64,000 nt of DNA from Aeromonas lacus. GTDB lineage: Bacteria > Pseudomonadota > Gammaproteobacteria > Enterobacterales > Aeromonadaceae. The notes under the pieces were generated by a model. It did no database searches, was not told the origin of the DNA, and was given only the letters and a program-made list of their open reading frames with translations. Location: positions 1 through 64,000 of the forward strand of contig NZ_JRGM01000131.1 of the NCBI RefSeq assembly GCF_000764665.1, in the 5' to 3' direction. The position numbers and the translations under genes were made by a program. Positions within the stretch are counted from its first letter, which is position 1. The number at the start of each line of letters is the position of its first letter. Positions 52,181 through 61,081 of this stretch are shown here, piece after piece.

Positions 52181-54004
52181 TCAGGCCGGCGTCGTGCCCG
52201 CCTCCTGCTCGCAGGGGAGGGTAAGACGCGCCGAGTCTGGCAGGGCATCATCCTGTGGCCAGCGGGAGAGGATGGCATCTGTGGTGCTTTCGACTACATC
52301 GTCATCCCTGAACACCGGCTCGCGGTAGCAGCGGGTCATGCGTAGCGCCTGATACATGTCGGGGCAGAGAATGATCCCCTCGTCGCCCACCCGTACGCCA
52401 GCCTGCTTGAGCCAGTGGGTCATCTGGCCGTGGCGTCCCGCCATCACCATATGGATGCCGCGCCGTTTCAGATCCTTGTGCAGCTCCCCCACCATGCTCA
52501 TCACGCTGATGTCCTGATGGGTAAAGCAGGCGACGGCATCGATCACCAGACACTTGGGATTGTGGGGATCCTGCACCAGCAGGGCCATGACTCGCCGCTT
52601 GAAGTAGGGAGCGTTGAAGTAGGTGAGCGGCGAGTTGAAGCGATAGACCAGAATACCCGGGATCGCCTTGGCCTGCTCGTTGTCCCCCAGGGTGCGTACC
52701 ACCCCTTCGTCATCCATGCCGAGCAGCTGGTCGGTGGGACGCATCACATTGCGCAGGAACTGGAACAGCCCCAGCAACACGGCAAGGGTGATCCCGGGGA
52801 TCACCCCCATGGTGAGCACGCTGATAAAGGTGACCAGCGCCAGCCAGAAGGCGGCACGGTCGGAGTGGCGCAGCGCCCAGAGGCCGCGAAAGTCGGTGAG
52901 CGACAGGGATGCCATCACCAGCACCACCCCGAGGGCAGCGGTCGGGATGTATTGCAGCGGCGCAGTCAGGTAGAAGGTGATGAGAGCGATTACCCCGGCG
53001 GCGATGATGGAGACCAGCTGGCTCTTGCCGCCGTTGGCGTCGTTGACCGCGGTGCGCGAATCCGCACCGCTGATGGCAAAGCCCTGGGAGATGGCGGAGG
53101 CGAGGTTGGCCATGCCGAGCGCCCGGAACTCCTTGTCCGCGTCGATTTCGTAGCCGTTCTTGGCGGCAAAGCTGCGGGCAGTCAGCATCATGGAGACGAA
53201 GCTCACCATGGCGAGGTTGAGGGCCGGCAGTACCAGCTCCCGCATCAGTCCCGGGGGAAACTCCGGCATCTGGAAGGCGGGCAGGCCGGAGCCTACCTTA
53301 CCGAGGGTCGCGATATGGTACTGCCCGAGGTTGAGTGCCCACACCAGTGCAGCGGTGATCACCATGGCCACCATGGAGGAGGGCCAGGCTGGCCGGAAGC
53401 GTTTGGCCAGAAGCAGGGTGGCCAGTGCCACCAGACTCATGGCCAGGGTCGGCAGATGGGTCTGGGTGATGTAGGTGGTGCCGTTGGCGATCCGCTCGAT
53501 GAGATAGCGCTCGCTGAAGGTGAAGCCGAAGATCTTGGAGAGCTGGCCCACCATGATGGTGATGGCCACGCCGTTGAGCAGCCCCATCAGGATCGGGCGG
53601 GAGAGAAAGTCGGCCAGTACTCCCAGCTTGAAGCGGCTGGCAATCAGGCACCAGAAACCGGTCATGGCAGTCATGGTCATCACCAGCTGCCAGTGGCGGG
53701 TGGGGTCGCCTGCCGCCAGCGGCGTCACTACGGCGGCGATGACCGCACAGGTGGCGGCATCGGGGCCGACGATCAGCTGGCGGGAGGTGCCGAACAGGGC
53801 ATAGACCAGCATGGGCAGGATGCAGGAGTAGAGGCCGACGATGGCGCCGACCCCGGCGAGTTCGGCATAGGCGATGGCAACGGGGAGGGCCACCGCAGCG
53901 ACCGAGAGTCCAGCGCGAAGGTCAGGCATCAACCAGGCGCGCTGGTATTGCAGCAGGGCAGCGAGGCCCGGTAGCCAGCGTTCGAGAGAGAAGAAGTCGC
54001 GCAT
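52181..54004 (-). CDS. SulP family anion transporter with STAS domain
   Basis: The 607-residue protein has about twelve membrane segments, with LRAGLSVAAVALPVAIAYAELAGVGAIVGLYSCILP near the start and LIVGPDAATCAVIAAVVTPLA. SGADSRTAVNDANGGKSQLVSI lies in the middle, and a C-terminal STAS domain (CLVIDAVACFTHQDISVMS, then LKRRGIHMVMAGRHG) follows. SulP proteins carry sulfate, bicarbonate or dicarboxylates. The substrate is not clear from sequence. A Ter-like GTTGTAACT lies 15 bases upstream on the minus strand. Confidence 0.93.
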   Translation of the reverse strand: MRDFFSLERWLPGLAALLQYQRAWLMPDLRAGLSVAAVALPVAIAYAELAGVGAIVGLYSCILPMLVYALFGTSRQLIVGPDAATCAVIAAVVTPLAAGDPTRHWQLVMTMTAMTGFWCLIASRFKLGVLADFLSRPILMGLLNGVAITIMVGQLSKIFGFTFSERYLIERIANGTTYITQTHLPTLAMSLVALATLLLAKRFRPAWPSSMVAMVITAALVWALNLGQYHIATLGKVGSGLPAFQMPEFPPGLMRELVLPALNLAMVSFVSMMLTARSFAAKNGYEIDADKEFRALGMANLASAISQGFAISGADSRTAVNDANGGKSQLVSIIAAGVIALITFYLTAPLQYIPTAALGVVLVMASLSLTDFRGLWALRHSDRAAFWLALVTFISVLTMGVIPGITLAVLLGLFQFLRNVMRPTDQLLGMDDEGVVRTLGDNEQAKAIPGILVYRFNSPLTYFNAPYFKRRVMALLVQDPHNPKCLVIDAVACFTHQDISVMSMVGELHKDLKRRGIHMVMAGRHGQMTHWLKQAGVRVGDEGIILCPDMYQALRMTRCYREPVFRDDDVVESTTDAILSRWPQDDALPDSARLTLPCEQEAGTTPA

Positions 54005-54075
54005 TATTTAACCCATTGAGTTACAACCAGCTTTTCCCCTAGTGTGCCCAAGGTTATCGAAAGATTGCAATCAGG

Positions 54076-54684
54076 TTATGGCCAGTTTACCTGAAGGTCA
54101 GGCCAGAGGGTCTGCCACTGCTTCTCCTTGATGCGCTGGGTGAAGATCTGTTTGTCCTGACGGCATTTGGGGTTGGCACTCACTTGCAGCGACCAGTTGA
54201 TGGCAAAGCCGTAGGGGGCAAGCCACTCGAACTCGCCATCCCGGGTGAGGCGCACGCCGATGCAGGTGGGCACCTCGACCCAGTGGCTGAGCGCCTCAAG
54301 GCTGCTGGCAAACGGCGCTACCAGCTGGCGAGTGTGCATGCGGGCCTGATTGCGCACCTCCCACTGCTGGCCGGGCAGCCGTTTGGCGAGCCAGACTTCG
54401 TGCTCTGCTTCGGCAAGCCCTTGCGGGTCGCTGCTATCGAGGTAGATAAGGTCGATATCGTTGAGCGGGGTAGGGGTCGCCTTGTGATGGAGATGATCCC
54501 AGATGAGGTTGCGGATAAAGCCGGCCCCCAGCGCCCAGTCGGGCAGATTGAGCTCGTCGGCCGCCTGCAGGCAGGCCATCCGCTGCGGATCGGCCCGCAG
54601 CAGTGCTTCGGTTTTGGCTTGGAAGGCTTGTTCTTGCTTGGGATCTAATGGCTCAACTATTGGCATTTCGGCGTAACCAGACAT
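54076..54684 (-). CDS. Nucleotidyltransferase-like protein (DUF925/NTP_transf_6)
   Basis: The 202-residue protein has GAGFIRNLIWDHLH followed by LNDIDLIYLD, the Gly-x-Gly and Asp-x-Asp elements of the nucleotidyltransferase fold. RNQARMHTRQ and later WLAPYGFAINWSLQVS are characteristic of the DUF925 family. Members are predicted to transfer nucleotides but have no known substrate. The start overlaps the end of the acetyltransferase gene by 32 bases. Confidence 0.85.
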   Translation of the reverse strand: MSGYAEMPIVEPLDPKQEQAFQAKTEALLRADPQRMACLQAADELNLPDWALGAGFIRNLIWDHLHHKATPTPLNDIDLIYLDSSDPQGLAEAEHEVWLAKRLPGQQWEVRNQARMHTRQLVAPFASSLEALSHWVEVPTCIGVRLTRDGEFEWLAPYGFAINWSLQVSANPKCRQDKQIFTQRIKEKQWQTLWPDLQVNWP

Positions 54685-54913
54685 CAATGTAACTGCAGCT
54701 GGGCACTATAGTGAGCCCCTCTGCCTGAGTCCAGTTGAAGAGGGCGCGGGCCAGCTGATCGGCAATCCCCTGCACCCGCAGCTCGGGCGGTACAAAGGTG
54801 CTGTAGGCATCGATGGTTTTGGCATCGAGGCGCCGGTAGCGCAATCTCGACTCCTTCCCCTCCACCATACAGATGAATTGCTGCTGGTTGGCCTGATGAA
54901 TGATGTCGCTCAT
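54653..54913 (-). CDS. Short GNAT acetyltransferase (YjdJ/PF14542 type)
   Basis: The 86-residue protein is a minimal acetyltransferase of the Gcn5-related type: YSTFVPPELRVQGIADQLARALFNW gives the acetyl-CoA loop, and GLTIVPSCSYIDVWLRRN is the family ending. GAGGTG lies before the ATG at 54913. Its tail overlaps the nucleotidyltransferase gene, suggesting joint translation. Confidence 0.85.
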   Translation of the reverse strand: MSDIIHQANQQQFICMVEGKESRLRYRRLDAKTIDAYSTFVPPELRVQGIADQLARALFNWTQAEGLTIVPSCSYIDVWLRRNANS

Positions 54914-55045
54914 GGTGGGCACCTCTGGCATGAAGATGGCTGTCTGCACAATAACTGTTAGCCAAGGTATAGAACAGATAACGGCTGCATGGGGTCAATA
55001 TCCTCCCCTGATGTCTCCTCTCTGTGTCATATCGGGATCCTGCTC

Positions 55046-55070
55046 AAAAGATACCCGGCGCTCTGCCGGG
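55046..55070 (-). terminator. Probable terminator of the dehydrogenase operon
   Basis: CCCGGC and GCCGGG form a stem with loop GCTCT, followed by TATCTTTTG on the minus strand. Confidence 0.65.
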
Positions 55071-55089
55071 CATCCTTTGTCTGCGTGAT

Positions 55090-56274
55090 TCAGGCCCAGG
55101 CCCGCTCAAGCAGAGTGAGCAACTGCTCACGGTCGGCATCCTTGCGATTGAACAGCATGGCGCCGTCGTTGACGGCCAGATCGCGTATCTCCCCGAGTAG
55201 TGAACGATCGCTCACACCCGCCTCGCTCATTGTGCGCGGCAGCTTGACTGCCTGCCACAGGGTATCGCGCAGGGTACGGATGGCGGTGATGGTCGCCTCG
55301 GCCCGCAGGTGGGCCGGGGTGGCGGCAAAGCGCTCGGCTCCCACCAGCGGCAGCAGCAGGCGGGCCAGCTCGTTATCCACCTCGGGGCGGTTGTAGTCGA
55401 GCACGGTCGGCAGGAAGAGGTTCATGCACAGGCCGTGGGGCAGATGGCAGCGAGCCCCCAGACTGTGGCCGAGGGCATGCACCAGCCCCACCATGGAGTT
55501 GGAGAAGGCCATGCCCGCCAGGGTGGAGCCTTCGGCCAATTGCAGCCGCAGCTGCTTGTTTTGCGGGTCCTTGAGGATCTGCGGCAGGGCATTGGCGATC
55601 TTCTCTACCGCCATCAGGGCCAGCGCATCGCTCACCGGGTTTTTGGCGGTGCCGATAAAGGCCTCGATGGCATGGGTCATGGCATCCATGGCGGTGGCTG
55701 CGGTGATGTTGAGGGGCAGTCCCTGAGTCAGACGCGGGTCGAGCACCGCCAGCTGCGGTAGCAGGAAGGGGGAGGTGAAGGGCACCTTGCGCCCGCTCGC
55801 CTCATCCTTGATCACCGCCACCAGCGTTACCTCCGAACCTGTGCCAGCGGTGGTGGGCACCACCGCCAGCGGCTTGAGGGGGCGGGTCAGGCAGCCCGCA
55901 CCCGAGTAGTCGAGCAGGTGTTCACCACCCATGGATGCCAGGATATTGACCGCCTTGGCGGTGTCGATGACCGAGCCGCCCCCCAGTGCCACCAGGCTGT
56001 CGCAATCGAGCTCGGCGTAGCGCTTGGCGATCCGCTCCACCACGGCGGTGGAGGAGTCGGCCGGGATCTCGTCCCAGATGGCGGCGACCGGCAGCTCCCC
56101 CTCGGCCAGCACATTGGCCAGCAGTGTGGCAAGGCCGGTGGCATTGACCCCCTTGTCGGTTAGCAGCAGGGGGCGGCGAGCACCAAGGCTTGCCAGCTCG
56201 CTGGCCAGCTGCTCCAGCGCCTGTTCACCGGCCAGCAGTTTGACCGGACAGAAAAAATCGTAATAGCGGCTCAT
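55090..56274 (-). CDS. Iron-containing alcohol dehydrogenase
   Basis: The 394-residue protein is a group III alcohol dehydrogenase. It has GGGSVIDTAKAVNIL near residue 95 (dinucleotide site), PTTAGTGSEVT, and the metal ligands in AMDAMTHAIEAF and HALGHSLGARCHLPHG. It interconverts an alcohol and its aldehyde with NAD(P)H. It follows an SCP2-like gene by 17 bases and shares an operon with an aldehyde dehydrogenase, so the pair could take an alcohol to the acid. Confidence 0.94.
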   Translation of the reverse strand: MSRYYDFFCPVKLLAGEQALEQLASELASLGARRPLLLTDKGVNATGLATLLANVLAEGELPVAAIWDEIPADSSTAVVERIAKRYAELDCDSLVALGGGSVIDTAKAVNILASMGGEHLLDYSGAGCLTRPLKPLAVVPTTAGTGSEVTLVAVIKDEASGRKVPFTSPFLLPQLAVLDPRLTQGLPLNITAATAMDAMTHAIEAFIGTAKNPVSDALALMAVEKIANALPQILKDPQNKQLRLQLAEGSTLAGMAFSNSMVGLVHALGHSLGARCHLPHGLCMNLFLPTVLDYNRPEVDNELARLLLPLVGAERFAATPAHLRAEATITAIRTLRDTLWQAVKLPRTMSEAGVSDRSLLGEIRDLAVNDGAMLFNRKDADREQLLTLLERAWA

Positions 56275-56291
56275 ATCAAGGCTCCTTGCGC

Positions 56292-56810
56292 TCAGCCGGT
56301 TACCAGACCCAGATAGATGTTGCAGGCACGGCCAAGTTTGTTGCGCTGGGCCGGATAGTGGCGCAGCAGCGGCCGCGCGATAAAGGCAGGCAGGATCAGG
56401 GACTGCAACTGCTCAAGCCCCCGCACCAGATGCATGGCGGTGGTCAGGTCCCCCTCTACAAGCAGCCGGTTTTCACTGAACGCCTGATTGACCCCGAGCC
56501 GAAAGCTCAAGGCGCGAAACGCGATATTGGGGTGCTTGAAGCGCACCCGCAGCGGATGGATGGTGGCATGGGGTGCAGCCGGCGCACCGGGATACCAGCG
56601 CCCTCCTTCTTTATGCATGTTCATGGCGTAATCAAGCCCCCCCACCTCAAGGCGAATGGCCAGGCCATCCGGCAAGGGTGCCAGTTCGCGGCGCACCGCG
56701 TCGTCGATACGGGCGGCGCGGCAGAGAGTACGGCCCACGACCCAGAGCAGAGTGGTGATCCAGAGGCGGCGGCCCAGTGCGGCCAGAGATTCAACGGTCG
56801 GAGTTGTCAT
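56292..56810 (-). CDS. SCP2-like sterol/lipid-carrier domain protein
   Basis: The 172-residue protein has a short hydrophobic segment near the start (LWITTLLWVVGRTL) and an SCP2-like domain with LAIRLEVGGLDYAMNMH and ENRLLVEGDLTTAMHLVRGLEQL. SCP2 folds hold lipids or fatty acyl groups in a pocket. Its start overlaps the end of the TetR gene. In this operon it may carry the lipid-like alcohol or aldehyde. Confidence 0.75.
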   Translation of the reverse strand: MTTPTVESLAALGRRLWITTLLWVVGRTLCRAARIDDAVRRELAPLPDGLAIRLEVGGLDYAMNMHKEGGRWYPGAPAAPHATIHPLRVRFKHPNIAFRALSFRLGVNQAFSENRLLVEGDLTTAMHLVRGLEQLQSLILPAFIARPLLRHYPAQRNKLGRACNIYLGLVTG

Positions 56811-57381
56811 AAGGGTTGGCTCCTGAGATGGCTGACCAGAAGAGGGCAAAGGCACTGGCTTGCCAGTGGGCATCCTGCCCAAGCTCGGGTTGATCGACAA
56901 ACAGTGATGCGCAGGCGAGGAACTGCCCCTGACACACCTCCAGCAACAGCGGCGCGGGGGCCTGCATCAGCTCGCCACTGGCCTGCCCTTTTACCAGCAG
57001 AGCGGGCAGAAAGCGCAGGGTATCGTTCAGGATTTGGCTGCGGGCCGGGCGGGCCAGCAGGGGGGAGTGAAAGAAACCCAGCACAAATTTGAGCTCGTTG
57101 GGGTGGGCCAGCATCCAGCTCATCGCCTGCTGCCAGTAGTGGTGGATCTGCTCGCGCAGTGCCAGCTCGGGATCTGCTTCGCAGATGGCTGCTCCCATCC
57201 GGGTCTTCACATCCTGATAGAGCTGGAGGATGAGTGCCTCCTTGCTCGGAAAGTGGTGGAACAGGGTACCGTTGGCGACCCCGGCCGCCTTGGCAATGCG
57301 GGCGGTGGCGGCGCCCTGCAGACCATCTTCGGCGCAGAGGGCGAGGGCGGCATCCAGAATTTGGCGGCGCTTGTCGGTCAT
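56791..57381 (-). CDS. TetR family repressor of the dehydrogenase operon
   Basis: The 196-residue protein has a TetR helix-turn-helix at about residues 5-50 (RRQILDAALALCAEDGLQGAATARIAKAAGVANGTLFHHFPSKEALI is the usual layout) followed by a helical ligand-binding domain. It is the second gene of the operon, 11 bases after the aldehyde dehydrogenase. It probably binds the ACCGAC-N6-GTCGGT palindrome at the operon start, controlling itself. GGAG precedes the ATG at 57381. Confidence 0.9.
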   Translation of the reverse strand: MTDKRRQILDAALALCAEDGLQGAATARIAKAAGVANGTLFHHFPSKEALILQLYQDVKTRMGAAICEADPELALREQIHHYWQQAMSWMLAHPNELKFVLGFFHSPLLARPARSQILNDTLRFLPALLVKGQASGELMQAPAPLLLEVCQGQFLACASLFVDQPELGQDAHWQASAFALFWSAISGANPYDNSDR

Positions 57382-57392
57382 GGCGGGCTCCG

Positions 57393-58838
57393 TCAACGCA
57401 GGAAGAAAGCCATCATCAGCTTCTGGATCCAGCTGTTGTAGGGCGGATGGATCAGGGAGCCGGTGGTGAACTTGCCGCGGGTCAGCACGGTTTTCGCCTT
57501 GGAGAAGGTGAGGAACCCCTCGTGCCCGTGGTAGTGGCCCATGCCGGAGGCGCCGATGCCGCCGAAGGGGACATCATCGGCTGCCACCTGGAACAGGCTC
57601 TCGTTGATGGCCATGCCGCCGGAGTGGGTCTCCCGGGTTACCCGGGCCTGCAGCTCGGGATCGAAGCTCATCAGATAGAGGGCCAGCGGGCGGGGACGTT
57701 CGGCTATGTAGGTAAGCGCCTCCTCCAGCGTGTCGTAGGGGATAAGCGGCAGCAGCGGGCCGAAGATCTCCTGCTGTATCACCTGACAGTGGCCCGGCAC
57801 CCCGGTCAGCAGGTGCGGGGCCAGAAGGCGGCGCTGATCATCCCGCGCCGGAGTGGCGCAAGGGTGGAGCTGGGCGCCCGCCTGTTTGGCCTCATCGAGC
57901 CAGCTGACCAGACGTTGATACTGGCGATCATTGATGATGGCGCCGTAGTCAGTGCTGGCGAGCCCGGCAGGGTAGAGCTTGGCAAAGTGGTTGCGATAGG
58001 CGGCGATAAAGTTATCCACCTCGCTGCGGGGCAGCAGCACATAGTCGGGGGCAACGCAGATTTGGCCTGCGTTGAGGCTCTTGCCGAAGATCATCCGCTC
58101 GATGGCGGTCTCAACCGGCATGTCGGGGGCGATGAGGCAAGGGCTCTTGCCGCCCAGCTCAAGGGTGAGCGGGGTGAGCTGGGGCGCGGCGGCGGCCATC
58201 ACCAGCTTGCCCACCATGGTGGAGCCGGTGAACAACAGGTGATCGAAGGGGAGCGAGCTGAACGCGGCCGCCATCTGGGCATCCCCCTCGATGACGGCGA
58301 TCTCGTCCTCGTTGAAGGTGGTGGTGAGCAGGGTTCGCAGCACGGCGTTGGTATGGGGAGTGAACTCGGAGAGTTTCAGCATCGCCCGATTACCTGCCGC
58401 GATGGCGGTGATGAGCGGGCCGAGGCTCAGCATCACCGGAAAGTTCCACGGCACTATGATGCCGACCACCCCGAGCGGCTGGAAGTGTACCTCCACTTTG
58501 GCGGGGGCGAGCAGCAGACCGGCATGACGGCGATGTGGCTGCATCCAGCGCTTGAGCCGCTTCTGGGTGTAGTTGATCTGCATGATGCAGGGGAGGATGT
58601 CGGCGATCTGGCTGTCGTAGTGGCTGCGCTGGCCATAATCCTGTGCCAGCGCCGTGCAGAGCTGCTCCTTGTGAGCCAGCAGTGCCCGCTTGAGCTTGGT
58701 CAGCTGGGCTCGCCGCTCGGCCAGCGTTGGCATGGGGTGTTCCCGGCTCGCCCGTTTGAGCCGCTCCAGCTGCTCGGGCAGGGCCAACTTGATGGCGAGG
58801 ATATCCTCCGGACTGTGCTGATGCGGTGCGACTCCCAT
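57393..58838 (-). CDS. Aldehyde dehydrogenase (coniferyl aldehyde dehydrogenase type)
   Basis: The 481-residue protein has PWNFPVMLSLGPLITAIAAGN near residue 125, FTGSTMVGK, the catalytic Glu in LELGGKSP, catalytic Cys in NAGQICVAPDYVL, and the end MGHYHGHEGFLTFSKAK typical of the class 3-like coniferyl aldehyde dehydrogenases. It oxidises aldehydes to acids with NAD(P)+. ATG 58838 has GGAG upstream. It is the first gene of a four-gene unit with TetR, SCP2-like and alcohol dehydrogenase genes. Confidence 0.93.
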   Translation of the reverse strand: MGVAPHQHSPEDILAIKLALPEQLERLKRASREHPMPTLAERRAQLTKLKRALLAHKEQLCTALAQDYGQRSHYDSQIADILPCIMQINYTQKRLKRWMQPHRRHAGLLLAPAKVEVHFQPLGVVGIIVPWNFPVMLSLGPLITAIAAGNRAMLKLSEFTPHTNAVLRTLLTTTFNEDEIAVIEGDAQMAAAFSSLPFDHLLFTGSTMVGKLVMAAAAPQLTPLTLELGGKSPCLIAPDMPVETAIERMIFGKSLNAGQICVAPDYVLLPRSEVDNFIAAYRNHFAKLYPAGLASTDYGAIINDRQYQRLVSWLDEAKQAGAQLHPCATPARDDQRRLLAPHLLTGVPGHCQVIQQEIFGPLLPLIPYDTLEEALTYIAERPRPLALYLMSFDPELQARVTRETHSGGMAINESLFQVAADDVPFGGIGASGMGHYHGHEGFLTFSKAKTVLTRGKFTTGSLIHPPYNSWIQKLMMAFFLR

Positions 58839-58860
58839 GCTCTTCTCCGTCTGAAAAACA

Positions 58861-58878
58861 ACCGACTGATTGGTCGGT
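58861..58878. promoter_or_regulatory. TetR-type operator of the dehydrogenase operon
   Basis: ACCGAC and GTCGGT flank six bases in an 18-bp inverted repeat that overlaps the predicted transcription start of the operon. Confidence 0.7.
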
Positions 58879-58881
58879 CTA

Positions 58882-58910
58882 AATCTAGTCGTTTGTTGCG
58901 CAAGTGTAAA
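58882..58910 (-). promoter_or_regulatory. Promoter of the dehydrogenase operon
   Basis: On the minus strand TTTACA (58910-58905) and TAGATT (58887-58882) are separated by exactly 17 bases. The start point would fall at about 58875, inside the TetR-type operator. Confidence 0.65.
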
Positions 58911-59050
58911 GCTGGCATCATCTGCCTCTGTCACCGGCGGCTGGACGCAAGAGAGAACTGTGTTCCTCCCCACACTTTTGTGGTTTGCTCGTTGGTGGGT
59001 TATCCAATAAGAGGTAGTTTTTGGCTATTCACATGCACGGAGGGAGCACT

Positions 59051-59344
59051 ATGACCAGGGAATTGAACAGCTTGTTGACCCGGCTTGAAGATGTGGTTGA
59101 GCGGATGCCGGATTGTTTCAACACCTACGAATTTGCCCAGAAGCTGGCGCTGCAATATCAGCCGGAGTTCTTTGCCGCCGGCCACTCGCTGGCCGAGCAC
59201 GAAGGCAAGGTGTTGCGGGTGCTGCATCAGAAGATTGCCGAGGCGCTGGCCAGCTGCGATGCGGTGATTGAAGGGGCTCTGCTCCCCTGCGTGACCCCTT
59301 GGGGAGAGAAGTCCACCTCGCCGCGTTGGCACCGTAAACGCTGA
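59051..59344 (+). CDS. Conserved-looking protein of unknown function
   Basis: The 97-residue protein is soluble and mostly helical, with LNSLLTRLEDVVERMPDCF then YEFAQKLALQYQPEFF. It ends with a basic SPRWHRKR. No family is recognised. GGAGGGAG precedes the ATG at 59051 and a strong terminator follows, so it is very probably expressed. It is divergent from the aldehyde dehydrogenase operon. Confidence 0.75.
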   Translation: MTRELNSLLTRLEDVVERMPDCFNTYEFAQKLALQYQPEFFAAGHSLAEHEGKVLRVLHQKIAEALASCDAVIEGALLPCVTPWGEKSTSPRWHRKR

Positions 59345-59392
59345 GCGGCAATGCCGGGAACCTCGTTCCTGCACAATAAGATAATGAATCGT

Positions 59393-59426
59393 AATGGCGC
59401 GGCCCCAAGTGGCCGCGCCATTTTTT
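59393..59426 (+). terminator. Intrinsic terminator
   Basis: AATGGCGCGGCC and its complement form a 12-bp stem with loop CCAAGT, followed by a T-run. Confidence 0.94.
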
Positions 59427-59555
59427 GTTGTGGGGGGTGTGGATCGTTGATGCAATGCCGGAAAGTGCAAACAAAGGTTCAGGGTGTGATCCCCTGCCGG
59501 GATAAAGGGCGGCGAGCCCGGTAGACTCCCCCTTTTGTCGCTGCAGGGAGGTCAT

Positions 59556-60539
59556 ATGACTGACAAGATCCAGACTCACAAGATTATTCTCGACACCGAT
59601 CCGGGCATCGACGATGCCATGGCCATCCTCTTTGCCGAGGCGCACCCCGCCATCGAGCTGCTCGCCATCACCACCGTTTTTGGCAACGCCACCATCGCCA
59701 ATGGCACCCGCAACGCCCTCTGGCTCAAGCAGAAGTACGGCATGAAAGCGGATGTGGCCAAAGGCGCAGCGGCGCCGCTGCTGCGCGAGCCGGTCGGCCC
59801 CACCACCATAGTCCATGGCCCGAGCGGCTTTGGTGACCTGGAGGCGGGAGAGGTGACTATTGCGCCCGATCCCCGTCCCGCCTGGCAGTATATTGTCGAG
59901 GCGGTCAAAGCGGCGCCGGGGGAGATCACCCTCGTCACCATCGGGCCCCTGACCAATCTGGCGTTGGCGCTGCAGCAGGCGCCCGAGATTGTTTCACTGG
60001 TGAAACAGGTGGTGGTGATGGGGGGCGCTTTTGGTATCAATGGTCATCGTGGCAACGTCACCCCCTATGCCGAGGCCAATATCCACGACGATCCCGATGC
60101 TGCCGACCGGGTCTTTACTGCCGACTGGCCGGTGGTGATCATCGGGCTGGATGTGACCCAGCAGAGCTTTTTCAGCGGCGACTATCTCGATGCGCTGCGC
60201 GACGAAGCTGGCGAGCCGGGCCAGTTCCTGTGGGATGTGAGCCGTTTCTACCTGCGTTTCTACTCGGAGAAACTGGGGCTCTCCGGCTGCCATGTCCACG
60301 ACCCGTCCGCCATCGCCTATGTCATTGACCCGACTCTCTTTACCCTGCGCGAAGGGCCGGTGCGGGTGATAAACAGTGGCCCGGCCATCGGTCATACCCT
60401 GCAAAAGTTCGATGGCAAGCGCCACTCCCACGATGGCTGGGCCGAGTTTTGCCCACAGCAGGTCGGGGTGGCAGTGCGTGATGAAGCCTTGCTGGCTCTC
60501 TATCGTGAGACGCTGGTGGCCTGGGGCAAGCGCCGTTAA
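59556..60539 (+). CDS. Nucleoside hydrolase (inosine-uridine preferring type)
   Basis: The 327-residue protein starts with the calcium-binding DTDPGIDDAMAILFA motif and has VHGPSGFGDL, TLVTIGPLTNLALAL, VVVMGGAFG and NIHDDPDAADRVF. The active-site His region is near SGCHVHDPSAIAYV. It splits ribonucleosides into base and ribose for salvage. GGGAGG precedes the ATG at 59556. No transporter gene is adjacent. Confidence 0.94.
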   Translation: MTDKIQTHKIILDTDPGIDDAMAILFAEAHPAIELLAITTVFGNATIANGTRNALWLKQKYGMKADVAKGAAAPLLREPVGPTTIVHGPSGFGDLEAGEVTIAPDPRPAWQYIVEAVKAAPGEITLVTIGPLTNLALALQQAPEIVSLVKQVVVMGGAFGINGHRGNVTPYAEANIHDDPDAADRVFTADWPVVIIGLDVTQQSFFSGDYLDALRDEAGEPGQFLWDVSRFYLRFYSEKLGLSGCHVHDPSAIAYVIDPTLFTLREGPVRVINSGPAIGHTLQKFDGKRHSHDGWAEFCPQQVGVAVRDEALLALYRETLVAWGKRR

Positions 60540-60665
60540 ACAACCCTGACGGTCTGGCGGTGATTCGTGGTGGCGCACGTTGCGTTGCGGCTGTGATCCC
60601 CGCCAAACAATCGCGGCCCACAGGTGCTTATACTGCCTGATATCAAGACGTTAGGAGGGATTGGG

Positions 60666-60995
60666 ATGGCCTGGATTTCCTTGATAGTGGCGATAGCCCT
60701 GATCTGGTGGTTGATGAAACTGGGGCGTGGTGCCCTGTTCGAGATCCGCCTTGCACCCGGCAAGGTGGTGGTCAAGCAGGGCAAGGTATCGCCCGCCTTT
60801 ATTGAGCATGCCAAGCAGATCCTGCGCCACGAAACAGTGCGTGGGCGCATTGTGGGACATCGCGATGGCGACGGGGTCAAGCTGGTCTTCTCCCGCTCCA
60901 TCCCCGAGCCGGTGGCCCAGCGTTTTCGCAATATCTTCCCCTATGGCGACTATCGTCACGTCGCCGCCCCGGGCGCCAAGCCGCGCAAAGGGTAA
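60666..60995 (+). CDS. DUF3634 family small membrane-anchored protein
   Basis: The 109-residue protein has one N-terminal membrane helix (AWISLIVAIALIWWLMKLG) and a small cytoplasmic domain with FEIRLAPGKVVVKQGKVSPAF and FRNIFPYGDYRHV. This matches DUF3634, found in Vibrio and Aeromonas relatives, function unknown. AGGAGGG precedes the ATG. It is followed by a bidirectional terminator. Confidence 0.85.
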   Translation: MAWISLIVAIALIWWLMKLGRGALFEIRLAPGKVVVKQGKVSPAFIEHAKQILRHETVRGRIVGHRDGDGVKLVFSRSIPEPVAQRFRNIFPYGDYRHVAAPGAKPRKG

Positions 60996-61020
60996 AGCAG
61001 TCCGAGTGCATCAGATAGCA

Positions 61021-61050
61021 AACGGGCCTCCAGTGGAGGCCCGTTTTTTA
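61021..61050. terminator. Bidirectional terminator
   Basis: AACGGGCCTCC and its complement form an 11-bp stem with loop AGT, followed by a T-run on the plus strand. It lies between the convergent DUF3634 and cytochrome genes. Confidence 0.9.
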
Positions 61051-61081
61051 TGGCGCTTGGCCAAGCGAGAGCGGCTTGCCC

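Noticed and set aside
52415-53974. 519-codon open frame opposite the SulP gene
   Set aside because: Antisense shadow; the SulP frame has clear membrane and STAS motifs while this one has none.
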